The notes: generated by a model not told the origin, from the letters alone. A DNA stretch of 64,000 nucleotides from Mobiluncus sp034180645 (GCF_034180645.1 NZ_JAXFNY010000006.1:72487-136486); one strand, 5' to 3'. Shown: positions 1 to 9,046, numbered from the stretch's first letter. A program made the numbers and translations.

Positions 1-1
1 T

Positions 2-370
2 TTTGACTATCGGGAGCGCAGCGCAATCGTTGGCCCACTCTCTGCCCATCGGAATCCTGGAGCATACGATTTTTGCCGTGAACACGCCGAAAAACTGACG
101 GCGCCACGGGGCTGGGAGGTCGTCCATTTGACGAATTCCTTTACACCCCCGCCTCCCAACGATGAGGAACTGATGGCTTTGGCCAACGCGGTGAAAGCAG
201 CGGCGCAAAATCCCGCCCCCCGCCAAACTGTGCATCCCGAAGGCTATCGCGGCCCCTTGGGAAGGGAACCTCAGCCCGGGTGGGGGGATAGCGCGCCCGG
301 AACGCCCGATACCGCCGGGAAACGCCACGGTCACCTGACTTTAGTGCCGCCCCCGAAACAAGTCAGCTAA
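2..370 (+). CDS. DUF3499 family protein, 5'-truncated by window edge
   Basis: The reading frame is open from base 2 to a TAA at 368-370, so the N-terminus lies before the window. The visible 122 residues carry the pattern of actinobacterial DUF3499 proteins: a segment reading VGPLSAHRNPGAYDFC, then EHAEKLTAPRGWEVV, followed by a low-complexity Pro/Gly-rich tail. The family is small, found in actinobacteria, and has no established function; an upstream CxxxxC-type start is usual but cannot be seen here. A TTG at 128 could be misread as a start, but the family-conserved segment lies upstream of it in the same frame. Confidence 0.8.
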   Translation, partial: FDYRERSAIVGPLSAHRNPGAYDFCREHAEKLTAPRGWEVVHLTNSFTPPPPNDEELMALANAVKAAAQNPAPRQTVHPEGYRGPLGREPQPGWGDSAPGTPDTAGKRHGHLTLVPPPKQVS

Positions 371-374
371 AACA

Positions 375-408
375 TTAGACCGGCTAACTTAGCTGCTGAC
401 CGGTCTAA
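375..408. terminator. Bidirectional terminator between DUF3499 and ppa
   Basis: A 9-bp inverted repeat, TTAGACCGG and CCGGTCTAA, with a 16-base loop lies between two convergent stop codons. A short T/A-rich flank is present on both sides. Position and symmetry suit a shared terminator. Confidence 0.65.
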
Positions 409-419
409 TTGTGATTCGT

Positions 420-950
420 TCACAAGTGAATGTAGGTGTGCGCGTCAGAGCCTTCCTTGTCCCGGAAACGCTTCCACGAGGCGTGAATTTCTTTCTCCGC
501 TTCTTCTCGGCCGACCCAGCTGGCTCCTTCCACCGACTTGCCAGGTTCCAGGTCTTTATAAACCTCAAAGAAGTGCTGAATTTCCAGGCGATGGAACTCC
601 GAAACATCCTCGAGCTCGGTGCGCCACGCAGCGCGCTGGTCGGTAGCAGGAACACACAGGACTTTATCGTCGCCACCGTGTTCGTCAGTCATACGGAACA
701 TTCCCAGCGCCCGGCACTTGATGACGCATCCGGGGAACGTTGGTTCTTCCAAAAGGACCAAGGCGTCGAGCGGGTCGCCATCCATACCCAGGGAGTCATC
801 AATGAAACCGTAGTCATCAGGGTAGCGTGTAGAGGTGAACAGCATTCGATCCAAAACAATCCGACCTGTCTCGTGATCGACTTCGTACTTATTGCGATTC
901 CCCTTTGGAATCTCAATGGTCACATTGAACGTCAAAAAATCTTCAGCCAT
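420..950 (-). CDS. ppa: Inorganic pyrophosphatase
   Basis: Soluble family I pyrophosphatase that hydrolyses PPi to two phosphates and pulls biosynthetic reactions forward. The N-terminus LTFNVTIEIPKGNRNKYEVD, the strand VLDRMLFTSTRYPDDYGFI and the metal-binding motif DGDPLDALVLL are diagnostic. The C-terminus WVGREEAEKEI is also typical. A longer frame reaches 1061 but its first 37 residues do not look like the family. I chose ATG 950, about 176 residues, the usual length. ATG 965 (MPKKIMAEDF) is an alternative, but the purine-rich AAGTAAGG abuts it directly. Divergent from the carboxypeptidase gene at 1137. Confidence 0.93.
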   Translation of the reverse strand: MAEDFLTFNVTIEIPKGNRNKYEVDHETGRIVLDRMLFTSTRYPDDYGFIDDSLGMDGDPLDALVLLEEPTFPGCVIKCRALGMFRMTDEHGGDDKVLCVPATDQRAAWRTELEDVSEFHRLEIQHFFEVYKDLEPGKSVEGASWVGREEAEKEIHASWKRFRDKEGSDAHTYIHL

Positions 951-1136
951 TATTTTCTTCGGCATCCTTACTTTTGTGCCACCGGTGTCTCCGGATTGGC
1001 ATTGCTTTGCATCGATGTCACCTGCTTTGGCGAGCATCTCTGTAAAACCATTGTGCCACACCCGCCCCCCAGAGCGACATCTTCTATACTAGATGGGGTT
1101 GTTTCCGAACAGAAAACCGTTTGACAAGGGGGGTCG

Positions 1137-2792
1137 GTGCGCGCCAAAGGACGACTAAACGCAACGATAATCGCAGGCGCCCTGATTCTCGGCGGCGCTT
1201 ACGTCGGTGCTGACGGAGCGGACTTAGTGCCAGGTATTTTGACCTTCAAACCACCTCTCCCCCGAGTGGTTCCATTCCCTGATTCCCCCGCAGTCAACCC
1301 CGAGCCTACCGAGATTCCTCTCTTTGCCAAATCCACCGATTTCGATGCCAATACTTATAAAACCTTAGTGCGCCAATTCGCCACAGATTACCGCCTCGCC
1401 AACGCGAAACTCTCCTTCTGGGTAGGCGACCGGGATGGTGTGGAACTGGCCTCTTATGAGCCCCAAAGCGCACTTACTGCTGCTTCTACGACAAAACTAC
1501 TCACCGCGGTGGCGGCACTGCACGAATTCGGCCCGGAGGCGCGAGCTCGCACGGTAGTGGCCTGGGATAACGATAAGCGCAAGCTGTTTTTAATCGGCGG
1601 CGGCGATGCGCTGCTGGGGTTAGGGGCGGACGCTCCGCGTTCCATAAAAGGCTACGCCGGCCTAGACACTCTCGCGACTGACACGATTGTGGCACTTTCC
1701 TCCCAAACTCCAGGGAAATCTGAACATCACGAGGCCTCCCCCACCAACAAATCGGTGGCCTCGATCACGAACGCACCGGCCTCTGAGAACAATGCCCCCA
1801 CGGGCAGCCTGTTGAATGGAAAGCCCTACACGTTGGTGTTGGACACCTCCTGGTTTGGCTCTGAAACAGCCTCTCCATTTTGGCGTGAGGGAGATAACCG
1901 CTGGGTCGGCCCTATTCAAGGCATGGCCATCAATACCGGTCTGGTCGACCCGAACTCTGACAATGGATATCACCCGGATGCTGCACAGGTTGTAGGTCAG
2001 GCATTTGCCGAGGCCTTGAATCGTTTAGGCGGGGCAGGACCAGCCAAAATCGAGGTAGGAAAATCTGGTTTGGCCTCGAATAAGCTCCTGGACCCGCTCT
2101 CCGAGCTACCGCAAATCGCTACTGAGGTTTCCACCAGTCACGGTCCGACCCCGATTGCCTACGCACAAGGGGCACCGCTCGCTCAGGTGGAACGGCAAAT
2201 GTTAAAGATTTCGGATAATACTTTGGCTGAAAGCCTTGGGCGGCTGGTAGCGCTGCACCGTAAGGCAAAACCGACATTCGCTGCCTCCGGGGCGGCGGTC
2301 ATGGATTCTCTGCGGGAATTGGGCTTGGACTTGGGCGAAACTGAATTGAAAGGCTGCTCGGGGCTGGCTTATGACACCCGGATACCTGCCCGAGTTTTAG
2401 CGGATGCGGTGCGGTTATCAATGCGTAAAGACCATCCCGAACTGCATTCTGTTACTGCCAATGTCCCGGTAGCCGGGGCAGACGGTACTCTGGAACACGT
2501 TTACCAGGGCACTTTTGCCGCGGGAGTGGTTCGCGGCAAAACCGGCACGTTGGGAATTACGAATTCTCTGGCAGGGACATTCGTGCGCAATAACCAGGAG
2601 TTCGTCTATGCCCTGGTCATCTCCGGTTACCCGGAATCTCAGGGCGGACCCAGTATTCAAGCTAAACAGATGTTCATCAACGGTTTGCTCGGCGCGACAA
2701 CCTCTTTCTCTAACGTCGACCCGAAGAGCCAGCCGTCCACCCCTGCTCCAAATGCCCCCGCGCCGGCGAATCCCGCTGCTCCCGTCGACTAA
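1137..2792 (+). CDS. dacB: D-alanyl-D-alanine carboxypeptidase/endopeptidase (PBP4, peptidase S13)
   Basis: Low-molecular-mass penicillin-binding protein that trims peptidoglycan stem peptides outside the membrane. The three active-site motifs are visible: S117-T-T-K120 (nucleophile and general base), S359-D-N, and K468-T-G. A hydrophobic N-terminal segment (about residues 8-25) should export or anchor it. The C-terminus is a Pro/Ala-rich tail. The start is GTG 1137, preceded by the purine run AAGGGGGG. About 551 residues, typical of actinobacterial S13 enzymes with the inserted domain between the first and second motifs. Monocistronic as far as can be seen. Confidence 0.92.
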   Translation: MRAKGRLNATIIAGALILGGAYVGADGADLVPGILTFKPPLPRVVPFPDSPAVNPEPTEIPLFAKSTDFDANTYKTLVRQFATDYRLANAKLSFWVGDRDGVELASYEPQSALTAASTTKLLTAVAALHEFGPEARARTVVAWDNDKRKLFLIGGGDALLGLGADAPRSIKGYAGLDTLATDTIVALSSQTPGKSEHHEASPTNKSVASITNAPASENNAPTGSLLNGKPYTLVLDTSWFGSETASPFWREGDNRWVGPIQGMAINTGLVDPNSDNGYHPDAAQVVGQAFAEALNRLGGAGPAKIEVGKSGLASNKLLDPLSELPQIATEVSTSHGPTPIAYAQGAPLAQVERQMLKISDNTLAESLGRLVALHRKAKPTFAASGAAVMDSLRELGLDLGETELKGCSGLAYDTRIPARVLADAVRLSMRKDHPELHSVTANVPVAGADGTLEHVYQGTFAAGVVRGKTGTLGITNSLAGTFVRNNQEFVYALVISGYPESQGGPSIQAKQMFINGLLGATTSFSNVDPKSQPSTPAPNAPAPANPAAPVD

Positions 2793-2824
2793 AACAGCCG
2801 CATCCCACATTCTGAAATACTGGT

Positions 2825-2854
2825 TTCGCTTTTTGGCTGCGAGATTGCTACAAT
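2825..2854 (+). promoter_or_regulatory. Putative promoter of the methionine operon
   Basis: A good -10 hexamer TACAAT (2849-2854) follows a weak -35 TTCGCT (2825-2830) with an 18-base spacer. Transcription would begin about seven bases after the -10, which is at the ATG of the small ORF at 2861, giving a leaderless message. Confidence 0.5.
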
Positions 2855-2860
2855 CGCAAC

Positions 2861-2884
2861 ATGACTAAACGAATGCCTCGCTGA
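2861..2884 (+). CDS. Leaderless upstream ORF MTKRMPR ahead of metY
   Basis: An ATG lies seven bases after the TACAAT -10 box and opens a seven-codon frame ending in TGA. It has no Shine-Dalgarno sequence, as expected for a leaderless start. The stop codon sits inside a perfect 16-base palindrome (2881-2896). Beyond the TGA the same frame continues open for 14 codons with Arg/His and ends in Cys-stop. Short leader ORFs before sulfur-metabolism genes are known in actinobacteria (for example the Cys-rich leaders of mycobacteria), but this one does not have their Cys run. That it is translated and regulatory is inference. Confidence 0.35.
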   Translation: MTKRMPR

Positions 2885-2927
2885 CGTGCACGTCAGCCTC
2901 TAAACGTCCAGCGCCACGTCCGGTGCT
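2881..2927 (+). promoter_or_regulatory. Hairpin-containing leader of metY
   Basis: Two elements follow each other: the perfect palindrome CTGACGTGCACGTCAG at 2881-2896, and a 6-bp hairpin AGCGCC/GGTGCT at 2910-2927. Neither is followed by a U-tract, so a plain intrinsic terminator is unlikely. The palindrome could instead be a DNA operator for a methionine repressor. About 90 further bases separate this from the metY ribosome binding site. I could not match the leader to a SAM riboswitch core. Confidence 0.4.
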
Positions 2928-3020
2928 GAGCATTCGTATCTCCATGTTCCTGCGTGCCCGTCAGAGTCAAAATCTTTGGGACAAGTTTGTACAGCCATAA
3001 CTCACGCAAAGGAAACTACG

Positions 3021-4394
3021 ATGTCTAAAACCACTATTGGACCCAACTGGGTCGACCACCCCGAATGGGGTTTCGATACTCTGCAAATTCATGCCGGCTA
3101 CACCGGCGATCCGACCACCGGCACGCAAACGGTGCCGATTTATGCCACGAACGCGTTTCACTTCCCCAGTGTGGAATCGGCGGCTGCCCGTTTTGCTTTG
3201 CAGGAGCTGGGACCGATTTATTCCCGCCTGGGTAATCCCACCAACGATGCTTTGGAAGCTCGGATTGCTGCGCTGGAAGGCGGGGCCGGGGCGATTGCCA
3301 CCGGGTCGGGTCAAGCTGCCATCACGCTAACTATTTTGACTTTGGCATCGAAAGGTCAAAATGTGGTGGCCTCAAACTCGATTTACGGGGGCACCTTCAA
3401 CCTCCTGGGCCATACTTTAGAACGCCTCGGCATCGAAGTGCGTTTTGTTGACGATCCTCGTGACATTAGCCAGTGGGCAGCCCGCACGGACGCAAACACG
3501 GCGGCTTACTACGGGGAGCTGGTGCCCAATCCGCAAGGCGATGTACTGGATCTCGAACCGTTAGCCCAAACCGCACACCAAGCCGGGGTTCCACTCATTG
3601 TCGACAATACGGTGCCTACCCCTTATCTGTGCCGTCCCATCGAGTTCGGGGCGGATATCGTAGTGCATTCCGCCACCAAGTACCTGGGCGGACACGGGTC
3701 AGCCATGCTCGGTATCGTGGTTGATTCCGGCCGTTTTGATTACGCTGCAGCGAAAGCAGCCTCGCGTTTCCCCGGTTTCAACACTCCCGACCCTTCCTAT
3801 CACGGGGTTATTTATGCCCGCGATTTCGGTGTTCAGGGAGCATTGGGGGCGAACCTGGCGTTTATTTTGAAAGCGCGTGTAGAAGGCCAGCGGGACTTGG
3901 GCTTCGTGGCTTCACCTTTCGCGGTGTGGACAGTCGGACTGGGAGTGGATACGTTGAGCCTGCGGATGGAACGCCATATTGCCAACACTCGTCTGGTCGC
4001 TGAATTCCTGGAGTCTCAGGTGGGCGCGGGCTTAGTGGAGACGGTGCGGTGGTCCTCGCTACCTTCCTCCCCGTTCTATGCCCTGGCCCAAAAATATACC
4101 CCGAAGGGGTGCGGTTCCCTGTTGAACTTCGATTTGGCCGGAGGCCTACAAGCCGGTAAAGCATTTATCAATTCCCTGGAATTACTGGCAAATGTCGCTA
4201 ATATCGGAGATGTGCGTTCCTTGGCGATTCACCCGGCTTCCACCACTCATGCTCAGCTGACTACAGCCGAACTGTTGGCGCAGGGCATCACGCCCGGTAC
4301 CGTCAGGCTGTCGATTGGCACCGAAGACCCCAAGGATATTTTGGCTGACATTCAGCGCGGTCTGACCGCGGCACGGCAGGCGAATGCCGCGTAA
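3021..4394 (+). CDS. metY: O-acetylhomoserine aminocarboxypropyltransferase (sulfhydrylase)
   Basis: PLP enzyme of the Cys/Met metabolism family that makes homocysteine from O-acetylhomoserine and sulfide. The N-terminus GFDTLQIHAGYTGDPTTGT and the PLP site HSATKYLGGHG (Lys220) are the family signatures. The C-terminal segment HPASTTHAQLT is typical of MetY. I chose ATG 3021 because AAAGGAAACTACG precedes it; an in-frame extension to 2976 adds residues unlike the family. 457 residues. First structural gene of the operon, 33 bases before metF. It provides direct sulfhydrylation without cystathionine. Confidence 0.95.
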   Translation: MSKTTIGPNWVDHPEWGFDTLQIHAGYTGDPTTGTQTVPIYATNAFHFPSVESAAARFALQELGPIYSRLGNPTNDALEARIAALEGGAGAIATGSGQAAITLTILTLASKGQNVVASNSIYGGTFNLLGHTLERLGIEVRFVDDPRDISQWAARTDANTAAYYGELVPNPQGDVLDLEPLAQTAHQAGVPLIVDNTVPTPYLCRPIEFGADIVVHSATKYLGGHGSAMLGIVVDSGRFDYAAAKAASRFPGFNTPDPSYHGVIYARDFGVQGALGANLAFILKARVEGQRDLGFVASPFAVWTVGLGVDTLSLRMERHIANTRLVAEFLESQVGAGLVETVRWSSLPSSPFYALAQKYTPKGCGSLLNFDLAGGLQAGKAFINSLELLANVANIGDVRSLAIHPASTTHAQLTTAELLAQGITPGTVRLSIGTEDPKDILADIQRGLTAARQANAA

Positions 4395-4427
4395 CTGGAT
4401 GAAACTATCTCTCGCTTAGGAAAACCG

Positions 4428-5447
4428 ATGACTATCAAAGACCTCTACGCGGCTCACCGCCCCGCGCTATCGCCTCCCGGTGAGGCTGGCTCTACCCCTC
4501 GCGGGGACGGGTCAGGGCGAGACTTGCGGGTATCGTACGAGCTGTATCCGCCGCGCAATGCCCGCCCGACCTCCCAGGCCTGGGCAGGCATAGACCGGCT
4601 TTTAGATTCTCGTCCCGATTACGTCTCCGTAACTTTTGGAACGAGTGGTACAGCACCGGATGCTTCACAATCCGTCCTCTGGCATGCTTTGAAGCGTTCG
4701 GGGCGGCCTGTCCTGGCTCATCTGACCTGCGTGGGGAAAACCCGGGCCAAGCTGGTGGGAATCGTTCAAGACATGATGGACTTAGGAGTGCGCGATTTCC
4801 TCGCACTGCGCGGGGATGAGGCACCGGAGGATGAGCCAGGAGAAGCAGAATCGGGCGAATTTGACCGAGCGTTCCAACTTGTGCAGCTGATTCGAGAGGT
4901 TTCCGCTGATTACCTCGGGGACGAACACGCCGTCAGTATCGCGGTGGCTGCCTATCCGGCGGGAAGCATTCAGACCCGCACGGATGCGGTTCAGGCTCTG
5001 GCGCAAAAGCAGGCGGCCGGCGCTGATTTTGCTATCACTCAGGTGTTTTACCGAGCCCAGGACTATGCCGAGTTGGTTCAGTCAGCAACGTACCAGGGCG
5101 TGACGATACCCATTGTTCCGGGAATCATTCCGTTTACAGATGTGCGCCGTCTCCAGCGTCTCGAGGGTCTCACCGGGGTACCGGTGCCGGAAAAGATTAT
5201 GACCTTAGCTAATATCGCCGATCCTGCCGAGAGAATCTTGGAGAGCCTGGGTGCCACCCTGGATTTCGTCAACGATCTCATCGAAGCCAACGCGCCCGGC
5301 ATTCACTTTTACACGTTTAACCGACCCCGGCCAGTATTGGACTTGGTGGAGCACCTGCGTTCTCGCGGATTTGCCCACGTGGACCAGGAAGATTCGCACG
5401 ACCTGCTCGGGCTGATGAACGCCGCCATGCACCGCATCTCTCCCTAA
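4428..5447 (+). CDS. metF: Methylenetetrahydrofolate reductase
   Basis: FAD enzyme reducing 5,10-methylene-THF to 5-methyl-THF, the methyl donor for MetE. Recognised from VSYELYPPRNARPTS, DYVSVTFGTSG, PVLAHLTCVGKTR, DFLALRGDEAPEDEPGE, AYPAGSIQTRT and the C-terminal APGIHFYTFNRP. The first 30 or so residues are a Pro/Gly-rich extension before the core begins at about residue 34. TTAGGA upstream of ATG 4428 supports the start. 339 residues, slightly longer than the usual 290-310. It lies between metY and metE and supplies the co-substrate of the next enzyme. Confidence 0.94.
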   Translation: MTIKDLYAAHRPALSPPGEAGSTPRGDGSGRDLRVSYELYPPRNARPTSQAWAGIDRLLDSRPDYVSVTFGTSGTAPDASQSVLWHALKRSGRPVLAHLTCVGKTRAKLVGIVQDMMDLGVRDFLALRGDEAPEDEPGEAESGEFDRAFQLVQLIREVSADYLGDEHAVSIAVAAYPAGSIQTRTDAVQALAQKQAAGADFAITQVFYRAQDYAELVQSATYQGVTIPIVPGIIPFTDVRRLQRLEGLTGVPVPEKIMTLANIADPAERILESLGATLDFVNDLIEANAPGIHFYTFNRPRPVLDLVEHLRSRGFAHVDQEDSHDLLGLMNAAMHRISP

Positions 5448-5539
5448 GTTCTGTTGCTCGATAAACCCGGCAGACCGAACCAAACCGAACTTAACAAAGA
5501 AAAACATACATTCGAACCTATTGAAGGGATTTATAGAAA

Positions 5540-7855
5540 ATGACTGAAAAGCAGCCTTTTCCCGCCGCGACCGTAGCGGGTTACCCCCGGATTGGCGCAA
5601 ACCGCGAACTGAAGCGAAGCCTGGAGCACTACTGGGCTCAAAAAATCGACCGCGCCACCTTCGACACCCAGATAAAACAACAGTTGGCGACACGTATCAG
5701 CCACCTGAAAGACTTGGGATTGAACGAACCGGGGGCCAATCCTGCAGACTTTGTCCTCTACGACCAGGTTTTGGCCCTGACTTGTGCGCTAGGGGCGGTA
5801 CCCCAGCGTTTTGGTAACCTGGTGCGCCCCGACGGCTCCCTGGACGTGGACGGAGAGTTCACTCTAGCCCGGGGCATTGATGATAAACCAGCTTTGGAAA
5901 TGACTAAGTGGTTCGACACGAATTATCACTACCTGGTCCCCGAAATCGGCCCGTACACTCAGATTTCCGCCGTAGCCAATCCTTGGCTGGAACAGGTGAA
6001 GGCCGGAGGTAGCGCAGTGCGTCCGGTCCTCACCGGTCCGGTTACCTATCTGTTGGGAGCGAAAGCCAGCGCGGACGCCCCCGCTCATTTCCATCCCCTG
6101 AAACGACTGGACGCAGTATTGGCTGGATTCGAGGTTTTCCTCAGCCAGTTCGCGGCGGCCGGAGTAACTTGGGTTCAGTTTGACGAGCCGGCTTTGGTGT
6201 GTGACACCTGGTCGACTTCCCGCGAGGAAGTGCTGGCGGCAGCTCGTAAAACCTATGAATTCCTGAGCAAATTGACCAATCGTCCCCAAATTTTTGTCAA
6301 TGCCCCGTACGGACCGTTGGGCCTCGATGGGCTAAACGTGCTGAGCGCCACCGATGTGGAAGCCATCGGCCTGGATTTGGTCGCCGGCCCGGTCCCGAGC
6401 CGCGAGGACCTACAGGCCCTCGGGGACAAAACCCTGGTGGCGGGCATCGTTTCCGGTCGCAACGTGTGGCGTACCGACTTGCGACAGGCCCTCGAGACTT
6501 TGCAAGCAATTCACCAGGTCGTCCCGAACCTCAGCGTGTCGACCTCGACTTCGCTACAACATGTCCCTCACGATGCGACCAAAGAAACGTCCCTGGATCC
6601 ACAAGTGCGTTCCTGGTTGGCTTTTGCGGACCAAAAGATTGCCGAGGTACAGACCTTGGCGCGCGGCTTGGCGGATCCCGATTCCATCACCGCTGAACTG
6701 GCGGAAAATGCCAAAATCTTGGCTTCCCGCGCCAACCATCCAGGAGTGAAACGTGCCGAGGTGCGTCAGGCTACCGCGGCCGTGACGGCTGCCGACCGGA
6801 CTCGCGCCCCCTATCCGCAACGTTTGGCGGCACAAGCGGAGATTTTGCAGTTGCCCCTGCTGCCCACCACTACGATTGGTTCTTTCCCGCAAACCACCGA
6901 GATTCGCCAGGCTCGAGCCGCGTTCCGCCGCCACGAAATCGATGAGGCTCAATATGATGAGGAAATCCGCAATGAGATTGCTCGGGTCGTAAAACTGCAG
7001 GAAGATCTCGGTTTGGACGTGCTGGTACACGGGGAAGCAGAACGCAATGACATGGTGCAGTTCTTCGCCGAAAACCTGGAAGGTTTCGCCACCACGGAGC
7101 ACGGCTGGGTACAGTCCTACGGCTCACGCTGTACTCGACCCTCGATTTTGTGGGGGGACATCACACGTTCCCACCCGATAACGGTTGAGTGGTCCACTTA
7201 TGCCCAATCCCTCACCGCAAAACCAATGAAAGGAATGCTGACCGGCCCTGTCACCATCATGGCGTGGTCTTTTGTCCGCGATGATGAGGCTCGTGCGGAG
7301 GTGGCGGATCAACTGGGGTTGGCGCTGCGAGCCGAGATCGCCGACCTCAATGCGGCTGGCATCAAGATTGTGCAGGTGGATGAACCGGCCATCCGCGAGC
7401 TGTTGCCGCTGCGCGCAGCGGGACGGGAGAAATATTTGCAATGGTCCGTGGGAGCTTTCCGTTTAGCCACCGGCGGGGCTCCTAAAGAGCTACAAATCCA
7501 TACTCACCTGTGCTATTCGGAGTTCAACGTGGTGGTGGACGCAATCGATCACCTGGATGCGGACGTCACTTCGATTGAGGCCAGTCGTTCCAAGATGGAC
7601 ATTTTGCCGGCTGTGCACGAGCACGGTTTCGAGCGTGGACTGGGACCGGGAATTTGGGATATTCACTCTCCCCGGGTACCGAAACTCGATGAGGAAGTAG
7701 GGCTGCTGGAAAAGGCCGTCGCCGCTTTGGACCCCCACCAAGTTTGGGTCAACCCGGACTGCGGGTTGAAAACCCGCGCCTATCCCGAAACGGTGGCCAC
7801 CTTAGAGAACTTGGTCGGAGCCGCGAGGGCGGTGCGCGCGAAGCTCGAAGCCTGA
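5540..7855 (+). CDS. metE: Cobalamin-independent methionine synthase
   Basis: Transfers the methyl group of 5-methyl-THF-polyglutamate to homocysteine. Two fused barrels are present: the N-terminal half starting GYPRIGANRELKRSLEHYW and the catalytic half starting LPTTTIGSFPQT. Zinc ligands are visible as H656 and C658 in HTHLCYSEF and C741 in NPDCGLKTR, with the intervening Glu in the SIEASRS region. 771 residues, standard length. AAGGGA precedes ATG 5540. The 92-base gap after metF is the longest in the operon, and no cobalamin riboswitch is apparent in it. Confidence 0.96.
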   Translation: MTEKQPFPAATVAGYPRIGANRELKRSLEHYWAQKIDRATFDTQIKQQLATRISHLKDLGLNEPGANPADFVLYDQVLALTCALGAVPQRFGNLVRPDGSLDVDGEFTLARGIDDKPALEMTKWFDTNYHYLVPEIGPYTQISAVANPWLEQVKAGGSAVRPVLTGPVTYLLGAKASADAPAHFHPLKRLDAVLAGFEVFLSQFAAAGVTWVQFDEPALVCDTWSTSREEVLAAARKTYEFLSKLTNRPQIFVNAPYGPLGLDGLNVLSATDVEAIGLDLVAGPVPSREDLQALGDKTLVAGIVSGRNVWRTDLRQALETLQAIHQVVPNLSVSTSTSLQHVPHDATKETSLDPQVRSWLAFADQKIAEVQTLARGLADPDSITAELAENAKILASRANHPGVKRAEVRQATAAVTAADRTRAPYPQRLAAQAEILQLPLLPTTTIGSFPQTTEIRQARAAFRRHEIDEAQYDEEIRNEIARVVKLQEDLGLDVLVHGEAERNDMVQFFAENLEGFATTEHGWVQSYGSRCTRPSILWGDITRSHPITVEWSTYAQSLTAKPMKGMLTGPVTIMAWSFVRDDEARAEVADQLGLALRAEIADLNAAGIKIVQVDEPAIRELLPLRAAGREKYLQWSVGAFRLATGGAPKELQIHTHLCYSEFNVVVDAIDHLDADVTSIEASRSKMDILPAVHEHGFERGLGPGIWDIHSPRVPKLDEEVGLLEKAVAALDPHQVWVNPDCGLKTRAYPETVATLENLVGAARAVRAKLEA

Positions 7856-7885
7856 ACCTGAAAACCGTAGACCATAAGGATAGCG

Positions 7886-9019
7886 ATGCCGCAAACCAGT
7901 GAGTTAATACCGGTCAGTGGGGCTTGGAAACCCACTGACCCCAAGGGAAATCGTCAGTTCGCCGCTCTGGGGATGCTGAAGCTCGAGGGCGGGTCTGCTC
8001 TGCCGGGCGCCCGGCTCGCCTTTGAGACTTTCGGCACTTTGAATGCGGAAAAGTCCAACGCTATCCTCATCAATCACGCCCTCACCGGAGATTCTCATGT
8101 GTACGGTGAAGCCGGGCCGGGCCACGTTACACCAGGATGGTGGAACGAAGTCGTCGGGCCCGGTGCCGCGGTGGATACGAATCGGTGGTTTGTGGTTTGT
8201 CCCAATGTATTAGGAGGTTGTCAAGGTTCTACCGGCCCCGCTACTTTGGCTCCGAACGGGCGAGCCTGGGGGTCGCGCTTTCCCCTGCTGACGACTCGCG
8301 ATCAGGTGGCGGCGGAAAAAATCCTCATGGATCAGCTCGGTATTCCCCGCTGGTTTGCGGTCATCGGCTGTTCGCACGGGGGACACCGGGCACTGGAGTG
8401 GGCGGTGACTTATCCCGAGCAGGTGGAGCGGCTGGTGGCGGTGGCTACCGGCTGCGCCACCACCGCTGAACAGGCCGCTTGGTGCCATGTACAGATGCAC
8501 GTGCTGGAACTGGACACAAATTTTCACAACGGCGACTACTACGATAATCCCCCTGGTCAGGGACCCTTCCGGGGGTTGGCTTTGGCGCGGGAGGTCGCGC
8601 ACACTACCTACCGCAGCCCCAAGGAACTGCAGGAGCGGTTCGGGCGCGATCCGGGCTACCGTGAAGATCCGCTTTCGGGAGGCCGCTTGGCTGTGCAGTC
8701 TTACCTGGACTATCACGGAGTGAAGTTGGCGAAACGCTTTGACGCCGGGTCTTACCGGGTGCTGACTCGCTCGATGCTGACTCACGACGTGGGGCGAGGC
8801 CGGGGCGGTTTAGAAGTCGCGCTCTCTCGGGTGCAGGCTCGCGTCCTAGCACTGGGAGTGGACTCTGACCGCCTGTTTTACCCTTCCCAAACGCAGCAGC
8901 TGGCTAGATTGACCCGGCACGGCGAGGCGGTCATAATTCATTCCGATTCCGGCCACGATGGTTTCTTAATTGAAAACGAACCTGTCGGTCAGGCCATCGG
9001 TGAGTTCCTCGCCGCATAG
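7886..9019 (+). CDS. metX: Homoserine O-acetyltransferase
   Basis: Alpha/beta-hydrolase-fold acyltransferase making O-acetylhomoserine from homoserine and acetyl-CoA, the substrate of MetY. Family motifs are INHALTGDSHVYG, CPNVLGGCQGSTGP, the nucleophile elbow GCSHGG (Ser163), the acid region VDSDRLFYPSQ and the His in HSDSGHDGFL. The elbow differs from the more common GGSMGG form, but the catalytic Ser and oxyanion context remain. AAGGA lies five bases before ATG 7886. Last gene of the operon. Succinyl rather than acetyl specificity cannot be excluded from sequence alone. Confidence 0.92.
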   Translation: MPQTSELIPVSGAWKPTDPKGNRQFAALGMLKLEGGSALPGARLAFETFGTLNAEKSNAILINHALTGDSHVYGEAGPGHVTPGWWNEVVGPGAAVDTNRWFVVCPNVLGGCQGSTGPATLAPNGRAWGSRFPLLTTRDQVAAEKILMDQLGIPRWFAVIGCSHGGHRALEWAVTYPEQVERLVAVATGCATTAEQAAWCHVQMHVLELDTNFHNGDYYDNPPGQGPFRGLALAREVAHTTYRSPKELQERFGRDPGYREDPLSGGRLAVQSYLDYHGVKLAKRFDAGSYRVLTRSMLTHDVGRGRGGLEVALSRVQARVLALGVDSDRLFYPSQTQQLARLTRHGEAVIIHSDSGHDGFLIENEPVGQAIGEFLAA

Positions 9020-9021
9020 GA

Positions 9022-9046
9022 CACCCCGTTGGCTCCCAACAGGGTG
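9022..9046 (+). terminator. Hairpin after metX
   Basis: CACCCCGTTGG and CCAACAGGGTG form an 11-bp stem with one mismatch and a 3-base loop just after the metX stop. No U-tract follows, so termination may be inefficient or Rho-assisted. Confidence 0.45.

Noticed and set aside
411..1124. Plus-strand open frame opposite ppa
   Set aside because: The minus strand encodes an unmistakable pyrophosphatase; the plus frame has no family features.
2793..3020. SAM or cobalamin riboswitch before the met operon
   Set aside because: I looked for conserved riboswitch cores and kink-turn-like elements and did not find them. The region is too short for a cobalamin riboswitch.
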